Of a DNA stretch of 39,163 bases, positions 1 to 7,526 are shown piece after piece. The stretch's first letter is position 1. The number at the start of each line of letters is the position of its first letter. The DNA lies in NCBI GenBank assembly GCA_016929495.1, contig JAFGIS010000420.1, positions 1-39,163 on the forward strand. Reading direction: 5' to 3'. Position numbers and translations under genes: made by a program. The stretch comes from Polyangiaceae bacterium (lineage in GTDB: Bacteria; Myxococcota_A; Polyangia; Polyangiales; Polyangiaceae). The notes beneath the pieces are model-generated. The model saw only the letters and a list, made by a program, of their open reading frames with translations, searched no databases and was not told where the DNA came from.

Positions 1-87
1 ACTGACATCCAGCCGGACTTGGACCCCGCGATGACCTTCAACTCCGGCGACTGTGACTCGGCCAGCGGACCACCGATCGCGGCTGGG
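1..87 (+). repeat. Copy 1 of an 86-87 bp dispersed sequence, inverted relative to copy 2
   Basis: These bases match the reverse complement of 39027-39112 with about 10 differences (including one single-base gap), roughly 88% identity by hand alignment. The shared cores include GGACCCCGCGATGACCT and GCGGACCACCGATCGC. This copy ends 59 bases before the start of the radical SAM gene and points the same way as it, as copy 2 does relative to the last glycosyltransferase. It may extend left of the window. The one-base gap means the two copies cannot encode the same peptide along their whole length in one frame, which favours a non-coding repeat or upstream regulatory element. Confidence 0.7.
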
Positions 88-146
88 CTCGGGTCGGGGC
101 TGATCGGGGCTCGGACTCCGGAGAGGCTATACTCCAGCCAACCATC

Positions 147-1607
147 GTGATTTCGAGCGCAACCCGGCAGCTCATCCATCGCCGGCTCTCCGTCGAGCTC
201 GGGCGTTTGCCCACGGGCGGCGGCCGACGGGTGGCGCTCGTCTACCCTTCGCCCTACGCGGTGGCCATGAGCTCGCTCGGCTTTCAGGCCGCGTACCGCC
301 TGCTCGCCGAACTGCCCGACATCGCGTGCGAGCGCGCGTTTCTTCCGGACTCGGCCAATCAAGGCGCCGTGCTCGAGCGGCCGGTCAGCTACGAGTCGCT
401 CAGCGAGCTCGGCAGCTTCCCACTGCTCGCCGCCAGTGTGGCCTACGAGCTCGAGCTAGCCGGCCTGGTGCGCATGCTGCAGGCCTCGGGCATTGCGCCC
501 GAGCGCATGGCTCGCACCGACGCTTCGCCGTTCGTGCTCGTGGGCGGCCCGATCACGTTCGGCAATCCTCTGCCCCTGGCGCCGTTTGCGGACGCCATCG
601 TCATGGGCGAGGCCGAGCAGGTTCTGCCCGATGTGCTCGAGGCATTCGGCGACGCCACAGACCGCAGCGAGCTACTCGACCAGCTTGCAGCCCATCCCCA
701 TGTGTTCGTGCCGGCGCGTCACGGCGACGCCCCACCTCCACTGGCTCGGTGCGAGGATGCGCTTCTACCCGCGTGCAGCTGCATAACCACGCCCGAGGCA
801 GAGCTTTCGGATATGTTCCTCGTCGAGGTCGAGCGAGGCTGCTCCAGAGCCTGCGGCTATTGCGTGATGCGCCGAACGACCAACGGGGGCATGCGCCTGG
901 TTGGGCGCGAGCTCATTCTGTCCAAGGTGCCCGAGTCGGCGCGCCGCGTGGGGCTCGTGGGTGCGGCGGTGAGCGACCACCCGCGGATCGCGGCCATCGT
1001 CCGCGATTTGGCCGATTCCGGCCGCCAGGTGGGCCTGTCCAGCCTCCGCCCCGACCGTCTGAGCGACGAACTCGTGGGTGAGCTCAGCCGAGCCGGCTAC
1101 AAGACGTTGACCACGGCGCTCGATGCTCCAAGCGCCCGCTTGCGCGCCCTGGTCGACCGCACCCCGCGCGAGGGGCACTACATCGACGCTGCTGAACGCT
1201 GCCGCCGGTACGGCATCGAGCGGCTCAAGCTCTACCTGATGCTCGGCCTTCCGGACGAGACCGACGAGGACATCGACGAGTGCGGGCGTTTCATCGCCGA
1301 GCTCACCCGCATCGTGCCGGTCGTGCTCGGCGTCTCGCCGTTCTGCGCCAAACGCAACACGCCGCTCGACGGCAGGCCGTTCGCCGGTGTGCGCACCGTG
1401 GGTGCGCGGCTCGACCGGCTACGTCGCGCCGTGCGAGGTCGAGCCGAGGTGCGCGCCACGAGCGCGCGCTGGGCGTGGGTCGAGCACGTGCTCGCGCAGG
1501 GCGGGCCCGAAGAAGGGCTGGCCGTGGCGCGGGCGGTAGAGCGGGGGGGGAGGTTTGCGGACTATCGGCGGGAGTTCGGGGAGCTGGGGCACGAGAGCGA
1601 CAGGTAG
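147..1607 (+). CDS. Radical SAM protein with N-terminal B12-binding-like region
   Basis: Predicted iron-sulfur enzyme that would cleave S-adenosylmethionine to a 5'-deoxyadenosyl radical; its substrate cannot be told from sequence. The cluster motif CxxxCxxC is clear at C232, C236 and C239 (ERGCSRACGYC). The first 190 residues resemble the cobalamin-binding-type Rossmann region that precedes many radical SAM domains (RVALVYPSPYAVAMSSLGF; GGPITFGNPLPLAPFADA; VMGEAE), but no DxHxxG cobalamin-ligand motif is evident. Downstream, SSLRPDRLSDEL and LKLYLMLGLPDETDEDI are typical strand motifs of the radical SAM barrel. The start is GTG at 147. The length, 486 aa, suits B12-binding-domain/radical SAM proteins. 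It is monocistronic or first in a run; the following gene begins 128 bases downstream. Confidence 0.9.
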   Translation: MISSATRQLIHRRLSVELGRLPTGGGRRVALVYPSPYAVAMSSLGFQAAYRLLAELPDIACERAFLPDSANQGAVLERPVSYESLSELGSFPLLAASVAYELELAGLVRMLQASGIAPERMARTDASPFVLVGGPITFGNPLPLAPFADAIVMGEAEQVLPDVLEAFGDATDRSELLDQLAAHPHVFVPARHGDAPPPLARCEDALLPACSCITTPEAELSDMFLVEVERGCSRACGYCVMRRTTNGGMRLVGRELILSKVPESARRVGLVGAAVSDHPRIAAIVRDLADSGRQVGLSSLRPDRLSDELVGELSRAGYKTLTTALDAPSARLRALVDRTPREGHYIDAAERCRRYGIERLKLYLMLGLPDETDEDIDECGRFIAELTRIVPVVLGVSPFCAKRNTPLDGRPFAGVRTVGARLDRLRRAVRGRAEVRATSARWAWVEHVLAQGGPEEGLAVARAVERGGRFADYRREFGELGHESDR

Positions 1608-1735
1608 CGCGGGCGGCGGAGCGGCGGAAAGACGGATCGCGGGACATTGCGAGCGGCACGGACGAGGGTACGACGGGCAGCTACCTGTCAGGGGTTGGCT
1701 TTCGGGCCAGAACGAAGCATGATTCCGGCCAGGGC

Positions 1736-2809
1736 ATGACCTACGAACCGATCCAACAACTCGAGGTCGAGAACTACGGCTGCATCCGCAAAGCATCGTT
1801 CATTCTGAGCCCGCTGCACGCGCTCATTGGGCCGAATGACAGTGGGAAGAGCACGATTCTGCGGGCACTGAGGGTGGCAACGCAGTTCGCGACGGATGCC
1901 TTCCCCGCCTCAGGCACGCCTTTCGATCCCATGCTGGACCTGAAGTCGGTAGCCGCGAGCCTACTGCTTCGGTACGAAGGCCGGCTCGGGTATCACGTCT
2001 GGACGGCGGCGGGCCAGCAGATCAGAGAGAGCGTGCTCCTTCCGGAGGGAGAGCGCCCGGCCGGCGGCGAGTCGCGGGCACTGAACGTGCCGGGGATTCT
2101 CCAGAGGAAGAACGACAATCCGGCACCACCGTCTCTGGTCGAGCGTTTGACCACTGCCGTCATGGTTCGGTTCGATCCCAACGCGCTTCGGACGCCCTCC
2201 AAGCAGATCCTGGCAAGCGAGCCCGTTCGGTTTCTCGACGAAACAGGCAAAGGGCTGGCGAGCGTGTACCAGGCAATCAACAGCCGTGACGTGGACGCGT
2301 TCGTCGCCATTCGCGACAGGACCAAGCAGTTGTTTCCCACAATCCAGACGATCCGCGTGCCGACCGTGAAGGACAACCTGGTCACGCTCGAGGCCACGCT
2401 GAACGACGGCACTGTCGTGCCCGCCGCCGCGCTCAGCGAGGGGCTTCTCTACTTCCTGGGCTTCGCCGCGCTTCGGTATCTTGCGGAAACGCGACTCTAT
2501 CTGATCGAAGAGCCTGAAAACGGCCTTCATCCCGCTCGGATCTCGGAAGTGATGGCCATCCTTCGCGAGATCTCGAAACAGAGCCAGGTCGTTGTTGCCA
2601 CGCACAGTCCGCTCGTAGTCAACGAGCTTCAGGGTCACGAGGTCAGTGTCGTGACCCGCGACCCGGAGCAAGGAACGCGCGCGACGCTGCTCAAGGACGT
2701 TCCTCGTTTCGAGGAGGCTTCCAAGGTCTACCAACCCGGCGAGCTCTGGCTCAGCTATGCGGATGGCAAGATGGAGGAACCGCTTCTCAAGGGGAAACCC
2801 CGGGCATGA
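1736..2809 (+). CDS. OLD/RecF-like AAA ATPase of a two-gene cassette
   Basis: A 357-aa ABC-type ATPase of the SMC/RecF/OLD (AAA_21-like) class. The N-terminus LEVENYGCIRKASF is the typical first strand of such ATPases. Walker A is GPNDSGKST (about residues 32-40). A signature-like LSEG lies near 233, Walker B YLIEEPENGLHP near 255 and an H-loop ATHSP near 289. The central part between the nucleotide motifs is short, so there is no long SMC coiled coil. The open frame continues far upstream, but only from ATG 1736 does it read as this family; upstream it shadows the radical SAM gene. Its last four bases overlap the next gene (ATGA), so the two are probably translationally coupled. Third codon positions look less GC-biased than in neighbours, compatible with transfer. 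Function is unproven; OLD-like ATPase plus TOPRIM-like pairs are often anti-phage systems. Confidence 0.85.
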   Translation: MTYEPIQQLEVENYGCIRKASFILSPLHALIGPNDSGKSTILRALRVATQFATDAFPASGTPFDPMLDLKSVAASLLLRYEGRLGYHVWTAAGQQIRESVLLPEGERPAGGESRALNVPGILQRKNDNPAPPSLVERLTTAVMVRFDPNALRTPSKQILASEPVRFLDETGKGLASVYQAINSRDVDAFVAIRDRTKQLFPTIQTIRVPTVKDNLVTLEATLNDGTVVPAAALSEGLLYFLGFAALRYLAETRLYLIEEPENGLHPARISEVMAILREISKQSQVVVATHSPLVVNELQGHEVSVVTRDPEQGTRATLLKDVPRFEEASKVYQPGELWLSYADGKMEEPLLKGKPRA

Positions 2810-3444
2810 AGCCCGTCAGAGTGTTTCTCGGTGGGGAGGGGAGAAACGAGCTTGGTAGTCGATCTGGTGACCCGATCTATCAGAGCAACGAGCAGCCCGG
2901 CGTCATCCAAGCTTTGCTCGGGCGGGTCCAGCAACAGGGTTGGGTGCCGATCGGTGGCTGCAGGTGGCGTGAGATCAGGAAGTACCAGGCAAAAGGACCA
3001 ACGCCGGCTGAGGAGCGGAACGTCCTCGGCTTGGTCGAGAAGGCCGAACGGGAAGGTGCCGAGGTGGTTGCGTTCGTCCGCGATTCCGACGGCGACAAAG
3101 ACCGTCCTGCGATCATTCGCGCCGCTGTCGAGAAGGCATCAGAGCTGTTCCCTCAGACCGACGTCATCGGCGCCGCCGCCATCCCGGTGCTCGAAGGATG
3201 GATCCTCGCCATGCTCGGCCAGCACGTCACGGAGAAGCTCGGTAAGGCCGGTGCCCAGTCGAAGCTCGAGCTCGCCGGCATCCCGCGCAAGGACACGGCA
3301 GCGATGGTGGATGTCGTCGCGAAGGCCGTCCCAGAACAGCCTCCCGGCGATGCGTCGAGTCTCAAGGCATGGCTCGGGACGGCCGCCGAAGTACTGCAGA
3401 GGCGTGTCGCTGCGCCGTCCGCGGCGCCCACTATGGCGGAGTGA
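2806..3444 (+). CDS. TOPRIM-like (DUF4276/OLD-nuclease-like) partner protein
   Basis: A 212-aa protein starting inside the stop codon of the ATPase gene. It shows the spaced acidic residues expected of a TOPRIM-type metal site: E11 in FLGGEGRNELG after the first strand, then D93, D95 and D97 in FVRDSDGD, and E130 in AAIPVLEGWILA. The last segment resembles the 'E-W-hydrophobic' motif seen in DUF4276-type proteins beside ATPases. In characterised two-gene systems such as PARIS, and in single-chain OLD proteins, the ATPase senses and the TOPRIM part cuts nucleic acid; applying that here is inference. The C-terminal 30 residues are Ala/Pro-rich and probably disordered. I am confident that it is a gene and that it is paired with the ATPase, moderately so of the fold assignment. 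Confidence 0.75.
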   Translation: MKPVRVFLGGEGRNELGSRSGDPIYQSNEQPGVIQALLGRVQQQGWVPIGGCRWREIRKYQAKGPTPAEERNVLGLVEKAEREGAEVVAFVRDSDGDKDRPAIIRAAVEKASELFPQTDVIGAAAIPVLEGWILAMLGQHVTEKLGKAGAQSKLELAGIPRKDTAAMVDVVAKAVPEQPPGDASSLKAWLGTAAEVLQRRVAAPSAAPTMAE

Positions 3445-3551
3445 GTCTACACCGCCTGTCCCACGCTCAATGGTACCTGCGGCAGCAACGGAGCCGGCGG
3501 CTGTGAGCACGCTGCAGTTGCGCCCCTCTCCCATTCTTGCCTGCGGCCCCC

Positions 3552-4502
3552 CTACAAGCACAGGCTCGCGCAGGAACTGAGGTCGAGATCGGAGAACGAG
3601 TCCATGGCAGGAGTGCAGCTGCCGCTGATGGCGATCTTGCGGACGACCGTGTACTGGTCGCCCACCTCGAGTCCCAGCAGGTCGACACAGGCGGGTGGTA
3701 TGAGTTGGGCTGAGTTGGTAAACAGTTGGTGGTACCTGACGGGATCCATGTTGACGGTCGCGACGTCGTACTCATCCGGCGACAGCGACGTATCGTCGGG
3801 CAGAAACTCGTAGCGAACGGAGACGGACCCGTTGTCGCACAGGTTCCCGTCCGCTTCGGTAGCCGGTTCGATGGACGTGATCGTTCCCTTGCCTGGGATA
3901 TCCTTGTACCCGCAGTTGGGGACGATCCAGTTGCCTCCCGTGCCCTGGCCGCCGGTCGCGGTCGTGCCGCCGTCGCCCTGGCCGCCGGTCGCGGCCCCGC
4001 CGTCGCCGCTGCCGCCGGACGCGGACCCGCCTGTGGAGCCGCCATCGCCCCTGCCACCCGTGGTGGACGCGCCGCCATCGCCGCCACCCGTGGACCCCCC
4101 ATCGCCGCGGCCGCCCGTCGCGCTCGCACCGCCGCTGCCCCTGCCGCCTGTTGCGGACCCACCATCACCTTCGCCGCCCATAGACCCACCATCGCCGCGG
4201 CCGCCGGTCGTGCTTGTGCCGCCATAGCCGGCGCCGCCCGTGGACCCACCACCATCGCCCCGGCCGCCGGTCGAGGGAGTGCCAGCATCGCCCCTTCCGC
4301 CGGTTTCGTCTTTCTCGCCGGTGGTTCCACCGGTCTCGACGCTGCCACCGTCGTCCCGACCCGCCGCGCCTGTCGCCGACCCTCCACTCGCCGAGCTGCC
4401 GGCAGAGCCGAGGCCGCGATCCGCGACCACGTGTCCGTTGTCTCCACAGGCTGCCGCAGCGACGAACAGTAGACCAAGAAAGAAGCGCGTGTGTCTCATC
4501 AT
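3552..4502 (-). CDS. Gly-rich repeat lipoprotein
   Basis: A 316-aa predicted lipoprotein of unknown function. The start chosen is the first of two adjacent ATG codons (4502 and 4499), preceded by GGAGAAAC as ribosome binding site; longer in-frame upstream sequence lacks a signal peptide. The N-terminus MMRHTRFFLGLLFVAAAAC ends in a lipobox with Cys19 as the likely lipidated residue. Residues about 33-191 are a low-complexity tract of T-G-G-R-G-D-G-G-S-like units. The last 120 residues form a distinct Cys-containing domain (C near 197, 222, 277, 301, 311, 315) that I do not recognise. The tract is probably a flexible spacer holding the C-terminal domain away from the outer membrane; such TGG-rich linkers are common in myxobacterial lipoproteins. 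It is transcribed alone, after the barrel operon on the same strand. Confidence 0.8.
   Translation of the reverse strand: MMRHTRFFLGLLFVAAAACGDNGHVVADRGLGSAGSSASGGSATGAAGRDDGGSVETGGTTGEKDETGGRGDAGTPSTGGRGDGGGSTGGAGYGGTSTTGGRGDGGSMGGEGDGGSATGGRGSGGASATGGRGDGGSTGGGDGGASTTGGRGDGGSTGGSASGGSGDGGAATGGQGDGGTTATGGQGTGGNWIVPNCGYKDIPGKGTITSIEPATEADGNLCDNGSVSVRYEFLPDDTSLSPDEYDVATVNMDPVRYHQLFTNSAQLIPPACVDLLGLEVGDQYTVVRKIAISGSCTPAMDSFSDLDLSSCASLCL
3930..4406 (-). repeat. In-gene tandem Gly-rich coding repeats
   Basis: About 480 bases of degenerate tandem repeats inside the lipoprotein gene. They encode units such as TGGRGDGGS, TGGEGDGGS and TGGQGDGGT, 9-14 residues long. On the + strand they appear as recurring GCCGCC and CCATCGCC blocks. 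Irregular unit length suggests slippage and expansion, so copy number may vary between strains. Confidence 0.8.
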
Positions 4503-4559
4503 GTTTCTCCGGCTGAGTGCGACCGACGTGCGACTAGTGCCGCGTTTCGATTGAGTTGA

Positions 4560-4609
4560 GGGGCTGGAAGCGACGCCCCCAACTGGGTGAGGACGTCGCT
4601 TCCGGCCCC
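4560..4609. repeat. Inverted repeat upstream of the lipoprotein gene
   Basis: The arms 4560-4575 (GGGGCTGGAAGCGACG) and 4594-4609 (CGTCGCTTCCGGCCCC) pair over 16 positions with one T-G wobble, around an 18-base loop. It lies 57 bases upstream of the lipoprotein start. No T-run follows on either strand, so it is not a classical terminator. It could be an mRNA leader hairpin, an operator or a transcription end for the preceding operon. Confidence 0.5.
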
Positions 4610-4650
4610 AAACCCACTCGTCTGACCCGCGGCACCTCTTCATGGTTGGT

Positions 4651-4672
4651 CATCGTTTCGAATGAAACGATG
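4651..4672. terminator. Perfect 9-bp hairpin after the barrel gene
   Basis: CATCGTTTC (4651-4659) pairs perfectly with GAAACGATG (4664-4672) around a GAAT loop. It lies 40 bases past the stop of the reverse-strand barrel gene, so it may end transcription of the three-gene operon. The lack of a following T-run keeps confidence low. Confidence 0.4.
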
Positions 4673-4712
4673 CACTAGTACCCCGGGATCCGAAAAGCGA
4701 TCAGTGTGCAGC

Positions 4713-5825
4713 TCATGGCCAGACGGCCTCCAGCGCCAACCCCGGCTGAACGCGCCAGGGAGCCAGGTCGATTCGACGTGCTGCTTGCAGCGCGACATCG
4801 TAGTGGGTGTCGACGAGCGGTAGCTCGAGCAGGGTCAAAACGGCGATGCTCCCTCGCTGCCCCTGGATCACGCCCCCCACCGCGAAACCGAGCAGGGGCC
4901 GAAAGTCCGCGCTTCCTCGGCGCGCTGTCGTTTCCTGGGTCCGCGGCCGTGGTGTGTAGGACACCCGATCCCACCCCGCGCCGAACCGCGCCGCCCAACC
5001 GAAGCCTGGCGGATCCGATTCGACGCCCAGCATCAGGCGCATGCCGGCCGTCTGGAGCGCGAGAGTCACCTCGTCGCCCGCCGCGCGATGGGGCCATTCG
5101 TATCGACCCCGGAGCGAAAGGCTCAGTCTCTGCCGCTGGCCCCTATACGTGACTCCGAGCATCGCTTCGGGCCCGTGGCCCGTACCCTCGGCTCCGCGGT
5201 GGATGGCCACGTACGAGCCGCCGCCGCGCAGGCCCCAGGGCGAAGGGTGCGGCTGCGAACCGACCCCAGCGGTGGGCTCGTGGCTGGCAGGGGGGGCGGT
5301 CGCTGGCTCGGTGGGCGGTGGGAGGGGATCCGCTGGGGTGGGCTCAGCGAAGGTACGCTGGATCTCTTCGCGACTGGAGTTGGCGGAGCGTGCCAGGAAG
5401 GCGTGTGCCGAGCTCGATAGGATCTGCACGATCCGCTCCCGTCCGAGCTCGTCCAGGCCATCGCGCAAGGGAACGTCCCGCACCAGGAATCGTTCACCGG
5501 CGGCATCGGCGAAGTAGACGCGAGCCCGTGCCTTGCCCATCAGTACCAGCCAGATCCTGAGCTCGGCACCCGCCTTCGAGCTCAACACCTCGTCGACGCG
5601 CAAGGTGGGTTGCCAGCGCGTGACCAGTTCGAAAGCCCCCAGCTCGAACCACTCCGTCAGCAACTCCTCGATCGCTGTTCGGTCCGAACGGATCCCGACC
5701 AGCGTGACGCTCACGGTACGGCCGCCAGCGTGCAGCGGCGCCGCCACCAGCACAGCCGCCACTACGGCCAGGCAGCGGACGGCGGACAGCAGCCGAGAAC
5801 AGGCGACCAATCTAGGGACTCTCAC
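4713..5825 (-). CDS. Exported protein, probable outer-membrane beta-barrel domain
   Basis: A 370-aa protein of unknown function starting at GTG 5825, which overlaps the end of the upstream gene by 14 bases. Residues 1-33 are a signal peptide (basic start, then CLAVVAAVLVAAPLHA). Residues 35-150 form an alpha/beta-like region (SVTLVGIRSDRTAIEELLTEWF). A Pro-rich linker follows (about 165-190), then a region of alternating hydrophobic strands (RGGGSYVAIHRG, SLSLRGRYEWPH, WAARFGAGWDRVSY, LLGFAVGG) that suggests an outer-membrane barrel. As the third gene of an overlapping operon with a sigma factor and a membrane-anchored TPR protein, it may be an envelope component under that sigma factor's control. 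That link is inference; I know no named family for it. Confidence 0.75.
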   Translation of the reverse strand: MRVPRLVACSRLLSAVRCLAVVAAVLVAAPLHAGGRTVSVTLVGIRSDRTAIEELLTEWFELGAFELVTRWQPTLRVDEVLSSKAGAELRIWLVLMGKARARVYFADAAGERFLVRDVPLRDGLDELGRERIVQILSSSAHAFLARSANSSREEIQRTFAEPTPADPLPPPTEPATAPPASHEPTAGVGSQPHPSPWGLRGGGSYVAIHRGAEGTGHGPEAMLGVTYRGQRQRLSLSLRGRYEWPHRAAGDEVTLALQTAGMRLMLGVESDPPGFGWAARFGAGWDRVSYTPRPRTQETTARRGSADFRPLLGFAVGGVIQGQRGSIAVLTLLELPLVDTHYDVALQAARRIDLAPWRVQPGLALEAVWP

Positions 5826-6720
5826 CGAGCCGCTCCCGGGCTCTATCGGCGTAGACGGACTCGGGATAGCGGAGCAACAAATCCTGCCAAGCGCGGCGCT
5901 CCTGAGTGCCGCGGCCGAGCATACCCAAGGCGCGGGCCCGACCGTGCAGTGATTCCTGTGCCAAGGCCCCGTGCGGCTCGCTCCTGAGGTAGGCGTCGAA
6001 GTGCTTCAAAGCGCGCGCCGGGTCCTGGCCCAAGTAGCGACGGGCGAGCACGACATGGGAGAGAGCTGCCTCGGCCGAGCGCGGATAGATGGCCTGAAGC
6101 TGTTCATAGGCCATGACCGCCTCCGCCATCTGTCCGCGTCGCCGCGCCGCATTGCCTTGGGCGAAGAGCTTGGCCACGGTTGGTGTCGAGAACGCCGACT
6201 CACGCTGCACGGCGACTGCAGGGTGGCGCGGAGGTGTTGGTGCCCGCGCCGCCTCCGACACGGGCGGCGGGGGTGGCGCTGGCAGGGAGCTCGGCCGCCC
6301 GCTCGAAGAACGCCGCGACCCCACGGCGGGCGGAGCGGTTTGGTCTTGGCGGCTGCCTGCCACGGGCGCCCGGGCCATCCGCTGCCCCCCCACCCACGCT
6401 GCCGCCGTGGCCGTGCCGAACAGAAGACATCCAGCTACCCACCACTTGGCGCGAACCCGTGGTCGCCGCGCCACTGGTGCGCCAAAACGCTGCTGCGCCT
6501 GGTCGGCGAAACGCTCGACGAGCTTCGCGTCCCCGTCGGCCTCCGTGGGCAGAGCGTCGAAGTCAGAGCCGATTTGGTGCAGCAGCCCGAGCGTGGACGA
6601 CGATCCCAGGCACACCTGGAGCCGGCGGCGCTCCGACTCGCTCAGCGTGTGGCGTCGCGCCCTTGCGCTCAAGTCCAGAGGATCGCTTCCCGATCCGGAT
6701 GGGTCGTGCTCGAAGGTCAC
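5812..6720 (-). CDS. Membrane-anchored TPR protein, possible anti-sigma factor
   Basis: A 302-aa protein whose GTG start overlaps the sigma-factor stop by four bases. The first 90 residues are soluble and charged, including SESERRRLQVCLGSSSTLGLLHQIGSDF split over helices, as expected for a cytoplasmic sigma-binding part. One membrane segment lies near 92-108 (WWVAGCLLFGTATAAAWVG). A Pro/Ser-rich linker follows, then a periplasmic TPR region from about 185 (AQGNAARRRGQMAEAVMAYEQL; LARRYLGQDPARALKHFDAYL; QERRAWQDLLLRYPESVYADRAR), similar to YbgF/BamD-type repeats. The topology and the position straight after an ECF-like sigma gene fit an anti-sigma factor with a TPR sensor domain. No zinc-binding HxxxCxxC motif is seen, so it would not be a classic ZAS protein. 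Confidence 0.75.
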   Translation of the reverse strand: MTFEHDPSGSGSDPLDLSARARRHTLSESERRRLQVCLGSSSTLGLLHQIGSDFDALPTEADGDAKLVERFADQAQQRFGAPVARRPRVRAKWWVAGCLLFGTATAAAWVGGQRMARAPVAGSRQDQTAPPAVGSRRSSSGRPSSLPAPPPPPVSEAARAPTPPRHPAVAVQRESAFSTPTVAKLFAQGNAARRRGQMAEAVMAYEQLQAIYPRSAEAALSHVVLARRYLGQDPARALKHFDAYLRSEPHGALAQESLHGRARALGMLGRGTQERRAWQDLLLRYPESVYADRARERLGESP

Positions 6721-7229
6721 AGGGCGTCCCTCACCAGATCGTACAGCTCCGGGTCCTCTCCCAGCCGCTTCCGCAGCGCCGCCTTGGCGTTGAGCAGCCG
6801 GCTGCGTACGGTGTTGGCAGGCACACCTGCCGCCGCCGCCACTTCAGCGATGGTGAATCCCAGCACCGTGTGCAGTGCCAGAACCTCACTCTGCGCCGCA
6901 GGCAGCTCGTCGAGCAGGCGGCGGAAAGCCTCGCGGCGTCGTGCAGAGAGCACGGATCCCATCGGCGATGGCTCCTCGGACACCAACCCATCGATCGCCG
7001 CCGGGCTCTGGGCGATTTGCGCTCGTAACTGCAGACGACGGCGAGCGTTCATCGCCGTCAAGGCCGCTACTCGCCAGACGAAGTGCAGCACCGTGCACTG
7101 GCGGCGGAAGCTGCTCAGCGCCTCGATCGAGGCCATGACGGCTTCCTGGGCCACGTCCTCGACGTCCGGATGCCGGGGGCCCAGGATCCGCCGCACCACG
7201 CACAAGACGGCCGGCCCGATCCCCAGCAC
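6717..7229 (-). CDS. ECF-type RNA polymerase sigma factor (start uncertain)
   Basis: Sigma-70 family protein, 170 aa from GTG 7229. Region 2 is represented by VEDVAQEAVMASIEALSSFR (the DxxQExF-type core-binding helix) and VWRVAALTAMNARRR. Region 4 is DELPAAQSEVLALHTVLGFTIAEVAAAAGVPANTVRSRL split as a helix-turn-helix that would bind the -35 element. The frame stays open upstream to a TAG at 7335-7337 and encodes DQAASGDRSALRQLV, which is exactly the start expected of ECF factors (xxAxxGDxxALxxL), yet it contains no ATG, GTG or TTG there. Either a CTG (for example 7286 or 7319) is used, or the gene has lost its start. It heads the operon with the TPR and barrel genes and probably autoregulates it. 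Confidence 0.85.
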   Translation of the reverse strand: MLGIGPAVLCVVRRILGPRHPDVEDVAQEAVMASIEALSSFRRQCTVLHFVWRVAALTAMNARRRLQLRAQIAQSPAAIDGLVSEEPSPMGSVLSARRREAFRRLLDELPAAQSEVLALHTVLGFTIAEVAAAAGVPANTVRSRLLNAKAALRKRLGEDPELYDLVRDAL

Positions 7230-7526
7230 CAGCTGACGCAGGGCGGATCTGTCCCCGGAAGCAGCCTGGTCGGCTACCTCGAGCAGCGGATCAGCGGGGG
7301 CCGGAACGGAGCGCAGCAGGAAGGACCTCGGCGACTAGTAGTCCTGGCAGGGAAAGTGGATCAGCCGCCCGAGCGACGTGCGGGGGGGACGTGCGAAAAG
7401 GCGATGCTGGGCGCCAGTGTCCATTGTGCCACGGGTGAGCTGAGGTGTGGGGCGACCGGCCCGAGAGTCAGACCACATGAACGAGTTCGTACGAGAGCGA
7501 TGGTGGTAGTCGAGGGACCTCTGCGC

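Noticed and set aside
3726-4472. 248-residue forward open frame antisense to the repeat lipoprotein
   Set aside because: Low-complexity Ala/Arg/Gly translation of the repeat tract; the reverse strand has a signal peptide, lipobox and ribosome binding site.
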